Shown here: positions 5,318 through 7,187 of the stretch, piece after piece
Numbering within the stretch: position 1 is the stretch's first letter
How the letters are laid out: every line of letters begins with the position of its first letter
Assembly: GCA_030044295.1 (NCBI GenBank)
Contig: JASHWB010000387.1
Span: 1-7,187 of the forward strand
Direction: 5' to 3'
Length of the DNA stretch: 7,187 nucleotides
Source: Candidatus Acidiferrales bacterium
Lineage (GTDB): Bacteria > Acidobacteriota > Terriglobia > Acidiferrales > UBA7541
Notes under the pieces: model-generated
What the model saw: only the letters and a program-made list of their open reading frames with translations
Told to the model about the DNA's origin: nothing
Database searches by the model: none
Position numbers and translations under genes: made by a program

Positions 5318-6265
5318 CTAAGGTTTAGATTTTCTCGGAAGCTGAAGGCCAAGTACCGCCATGACTTTCTGCAAATCTTTCCACACTTCGGATTTCGCCG
5401 CGGGATTGCGCAGGAGATAGGCGGGGTGATACGTGGCGATCAGTTTCGCGCCGCGATAGTCGAACCACTCGCCGCGAAACCGCGAAATGCCTTGAGTGGT
5501 ATTGAGCAGCGTTTGAGCGGAGCACGCACCGAGGCAGCAGATCACTCTCGGATTAATCACGGCTAGCTGGCGCGCCAGAAACGGAGAGCATGTTGCGATT
5601 TCGTCCTTCTCCGGCAGGCGATTTTCCGGAGGGCGGCACTTCACGACGTTGCAGATGTAAACGTCCTGGCGCCGGAGACCCATCGCGGCAATCATATCCG
5701 TCAGCAGCTTTCCCGCGCGGCCGACGAATGGCTCGCCCTGCTCGTCCTCGTCACGCCCCGGACCCTCGCCCACGAAGACCAACTGTGCTTTCGGATTTCC
5801 AACGCCAAACACGATCTGCTTGCGCGCCTTGTGCAGCTTGCAGCGGGTACAAGTGGGCGTGATGTCCTGGCGGATACGCTCAAGCGAGTCGTTTTCGATG
5901 CGCTCCTCGAAAAGCGATTGCGCCTCAACCCTCGGCGCAAACGCTTGCGGCGCAGGGGACTTTTGGGGCGCTACAGGCGGCGATTGGCGCAAAGGCGCGA
6001 CAGGTGCCGGCGCTGAAATTGGACGGCCTCCCGACGGTCCAACACGCACAGATGAATCGGTGGGAGCGGAGGCAGAAACCGAGGGTTCACGTGGGGTTCC
6101 CACCCTTTGTGAAACCGACGGTGAAGCACCGGACACACCATTCGGCAAATTCGGCGCCGCAATTTGAACAGGACGGTCGAGATAAAACGGCCCCAGGCCA
6201 AGCTCGTCAGCGTAATGGAGCCATGATTCAACGTCGAAATTCTTCGAGTTTCTTTTCAAATCCAA
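5318..6265 (-). CDS. Family 4 (iron-sulfur) uracil-DNA glycosylase with long N-terminal extension
   Basis: This enzyme cuts uracil from DNA to start base excision repair. With a TTG start at 6265 it has 315 residues. The C-terminal catalytic part (about 135-310) carries GEGPGRDEDEQGEPFVG (166-182), the family 4 first motif, and HPAYLLR (280-286), the second. Four conserved cysteines likely bind a 4Fe-4S cluster: CTRC (139 and 142), 226, and one of 243/244. Typical family 4 enzymes have about 200 residues; this one adds an N-terminal piece: a short conserved-looking helix (about 10-32, FDVESWLHYADELGLGPF) and a Pro/Ala/Ser-rich linker (about 33-115). The start is chosen for the GAGG seven bases upstream and a promoter ahead of it; the frame stays open to an ATG at 6490, but that would overlap coaBC by over 100 bases. 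It sits between coaBC and priA, all on the minus strand. Confidence 0.9.
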   Translation of the reverse strand: MDLKRNSKNFDVESWLHYADELGLGPFYLDRPVQIAAPNLPNGVSGASPSVSQRVGTPREPSVSASAPTDSSVRVGPSGGRPISAPAPVAPLRQSPPVAPQKSPAPQAFAPRVEAQSLFEERIENDSLERIRQDITPTCTRCKLHKARKQIVFGVGNPKAQLVFVGEGPGRDEDEQGEPFVGRAGKLLTDMIAAMGLRRQDVYICNVVKCRPPENRLPEKDEIATCSPFLARQLAVINPRVICCLGACSAQTLLNTTQGISRFRGEWFDYRGAKLIATYHPAYLLRNPAAKSEVWKDLQKVMAVLGLQLPRKSKP

Positions 6266-6272
6266 CCGTAAG

Positions 6273-6276
6273 CCTC
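6273..6276 (-). promoter_or_regulatory. Shine-Dalgarno supporting a TTG start for the glycosylase
   Basis: GAGG (6276 to 6273 on the minus strand) lies seven bases before the TTG at 6265. No in-frame ATG exists between here and the catalytic domain, and this start falls after the expected transcription start. A second TTG two codons later (6259) is the nearest alternative. Confidence 0.6.
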
Positions 6277-6302
6277 GAGAAAAATCGGCGAACGACAAAC
6301 AC

Positions 6303-6311
6303 ACTATAACA
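6303..6311 (-). promoter_or_regulatory. Extended -10 promoter of the glycosylase (and perhaps priA)
   Basis: TGT-TATAGT on the minus strand (6311 to 6303) is an extended -10 with five of six consensus bases. No good -35 is seen 16-18 bases upstream, which extended -10 promoters can tolerate. The start would fall near 6296, about 30 bases before the TTG start. It lies in the 100-base gap after coaBC, so the glycosylase may be transcribed apart from coaBC as well as by read-through. Confidence 0.5.
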
Positions 6312-6365
6312 AAACACGCCCGGCAATCACGTGGGAATAGCGGCGCAAAAATGGAGACCCGGAGT

Positions 6366-7187
6366 TTATCGCTTCTGAAGCTCGATGACTTGGTCGAGGA
6401 TGCGGTCGGCAATATCGAGTTTCGAAAGTTTGGGCAGTGGAATTTCGCGGCCGTCGCGCAGAAACAGCGTGACGATATTGGTATCCCCATCGAATCCCGC
6501 GCCTTCTTGCGTGACGTCGTTCGCGGCGATCATGTCTGCGCCCTTGCGCGCCAGCTTCTCGCGGGCGCTTTCGGCCAAGTGGTCCGTCTCCGCAGCAAAA
6601 CCAACGAGGATGCGCCGGCTTTCCGCGTTTCCGTCGCGCCACTCGCGGCCAAGCTCGGCGAGAATATCGGGCGTTGGCTCCAGTTCGAGCGTAATGCGTT
6701 CGCCGGAACGCTTCATCTTTTGCGCTTGAGCCACAGCAGGGCGATAGTCCGAAACAGCCGCGGCCATGATGATCACATTGGCTTCGTTGGCATGCTCACG
6801 CACGGCGCCGCGCATTTCGCCGGTGGTGCGGACAGGAACCCAATCCGCACCCTGCGGCGCGGGCAAATTCGTCGGTCCGCTGACGAGCACGACACGCGCG
6901 CCGCGGCGCACCGCCGCCTCTGCAAGCGCGTAACCCATCTTGCCGGAGGAGCGATTGGTCAGGAATCGCACCGGATCTACATTTTCCTGCGTGGGTCCCG
7001 CGGTGACCAGCACCGTCTGGCCCTCAAAATCATGCCGCAGTCCCAGCACGTCGCAAACTTTCTCGACGATTGCCTCGGTTGCCGCCAAGCGTCCCGCACC
7101 CATCATCCCACAAGCAAGATAGCCTTCGCCGGGATCGACCACATGCACGCCGCGCGCGCGCAACGTGGCGAGGTTTCCCCGAGTCGC
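6366..7187 (-). CDS. coaBC: CoaBC bifunctional phosphopantothenoylcysteine decarboxylase / phosphopantothenate-cysteine ligase, 5' end missing
   Basis: CoaBC carries out two cytosolic steps of coenzyme A synthesis: joining cysteine to 4'-phosphopantothenate (CoaB part) and decarboxylating the product (CoaC part, FMN-dependent). The 273 visible residues begin inside the CoaC domain with ATRGNLATL (1-9), then LACGMMGAGRL (24-34) with the catalytic cysteine at 26. The CoaB domain follows: TAGPTQENVDPVRFLTNRSSGKMG (about 62-85, phosphate and nucleotide binding), AAAVSDYRP (142-150), the KMKRSG loop (157-162), a PTPDIL helix start, GFAAET (196-201) and ANDVTQEGAGFDGDTN (222-237). The frame is open to the right edge, so the gene continues upstream; the TTG at 7163 is internal. 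An expected length near 400 residues means about a third is missing. The stop is TAA at 6366, followed by 100 bases before the glycosylase start. Confidence 0.95.
   Translation of the reverse strand, partial: ATRGNLATLRARGVHVVDPGEGYLACGMMGAGRLAATEAIVEKVCDVLGLRHDFEGQTVLVTAGPTQENVDPVRFLTNRSSGKMGYALAEAAVRRGARVVLVSGPTNLPAPQGADWVPVRTTGEMRGAVREHANEANVIIMAAAVSDYRPAVAQAQKMKRSGERITLELEPTPDILAELGREWRDGNAESRRILVGFAAETDHLAESAREKLARKGADMIAANDVTQEGAGFDGDTNIVTLFLRDGREIPLPKLSKLDIADRILDQVIELQKR

Noticed and set aside
6266..6490. Extension of the glycosylase to an ATG at 6490
   Set aside because: It would overlap coaBC by 125 bases, crosses the likely promoter, and adds residues unlike any glycosylase N-terminus.
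7151..7161. Alternating CG tract near the right edge, as possible Z-DNA or a repeat
   Set aside because: It encodes Arg-Ala-Arg in the CoaC domain and is explained by codon choice in GC-rich coding DNA.

Overview
The window looks like an ordinary chromosomal stretch from a moderately GC-rich, Gram-negative-type bacterium, most likely a member of the Acidobacteriota. Two things suggest this. The left edge holds the start of a large secreted TonB-receptor-type protein whose mature N-terminus opens a carboxypeptidase-regulatory-like fold, a protein type greatly expanded in that phylum. The right half carries coaBC, a family 4 uracil-DNA glycosylase and priA in a row, an order I associate with acidobacterial genomes. 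The taxonomic call is inference and was not tested by a search.

Left part (1-1204): a minus-strand TonB-receptor N-terminus (147 to 1, running off the window) diverges from a plus-strand gene for a secreted SnoaL/NTF2-fold protein (503-1204). They share a 355-base intergenic region with a convincing promoter for the receptor (TTGACA, then an extended -10).

Middle (1205-2783): a HU/IHF-type nucleoid protein (1358-1645) follows a well-formed promoter (TTGACA, 17 bases, TAGCAT) crowded with overlapping inverted repeats. Next is a multi-pass M50/site-2-type membrane metalloprotease (1785-2783). Its 3' end faces priA across a 50-base gap with no visible terminator.

Right part (2834-7187, all minus strand): transcription runs coaBC (5' end outside the window), then the uracil-DNA glycosylase gene, then priA. 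coaBC makes 4'-phosphopantetheine for coenzyme A. The glycosylase removes uracil from DNA, and PriA restarts stalled forks, so the last two fit a genome-maintenance pair. The glycosylase is best started at a TTG codon (6265), with a GAGG Shine-Dalgarno and an extended -10 promoter (TGTTATAGT) upstream. The much longer ATG frame runs back into coaBC.

I found no mobile element, CRISPR array, RNA gene or clear undescribed system. The points most worth a second look are the nested dyads over the HU promoter, the long low-complexity N-terminal linker of the glycosylase, the DEEQ form of PriA helicase motif II, and the lack of a Shine-Dalgarno for priA.
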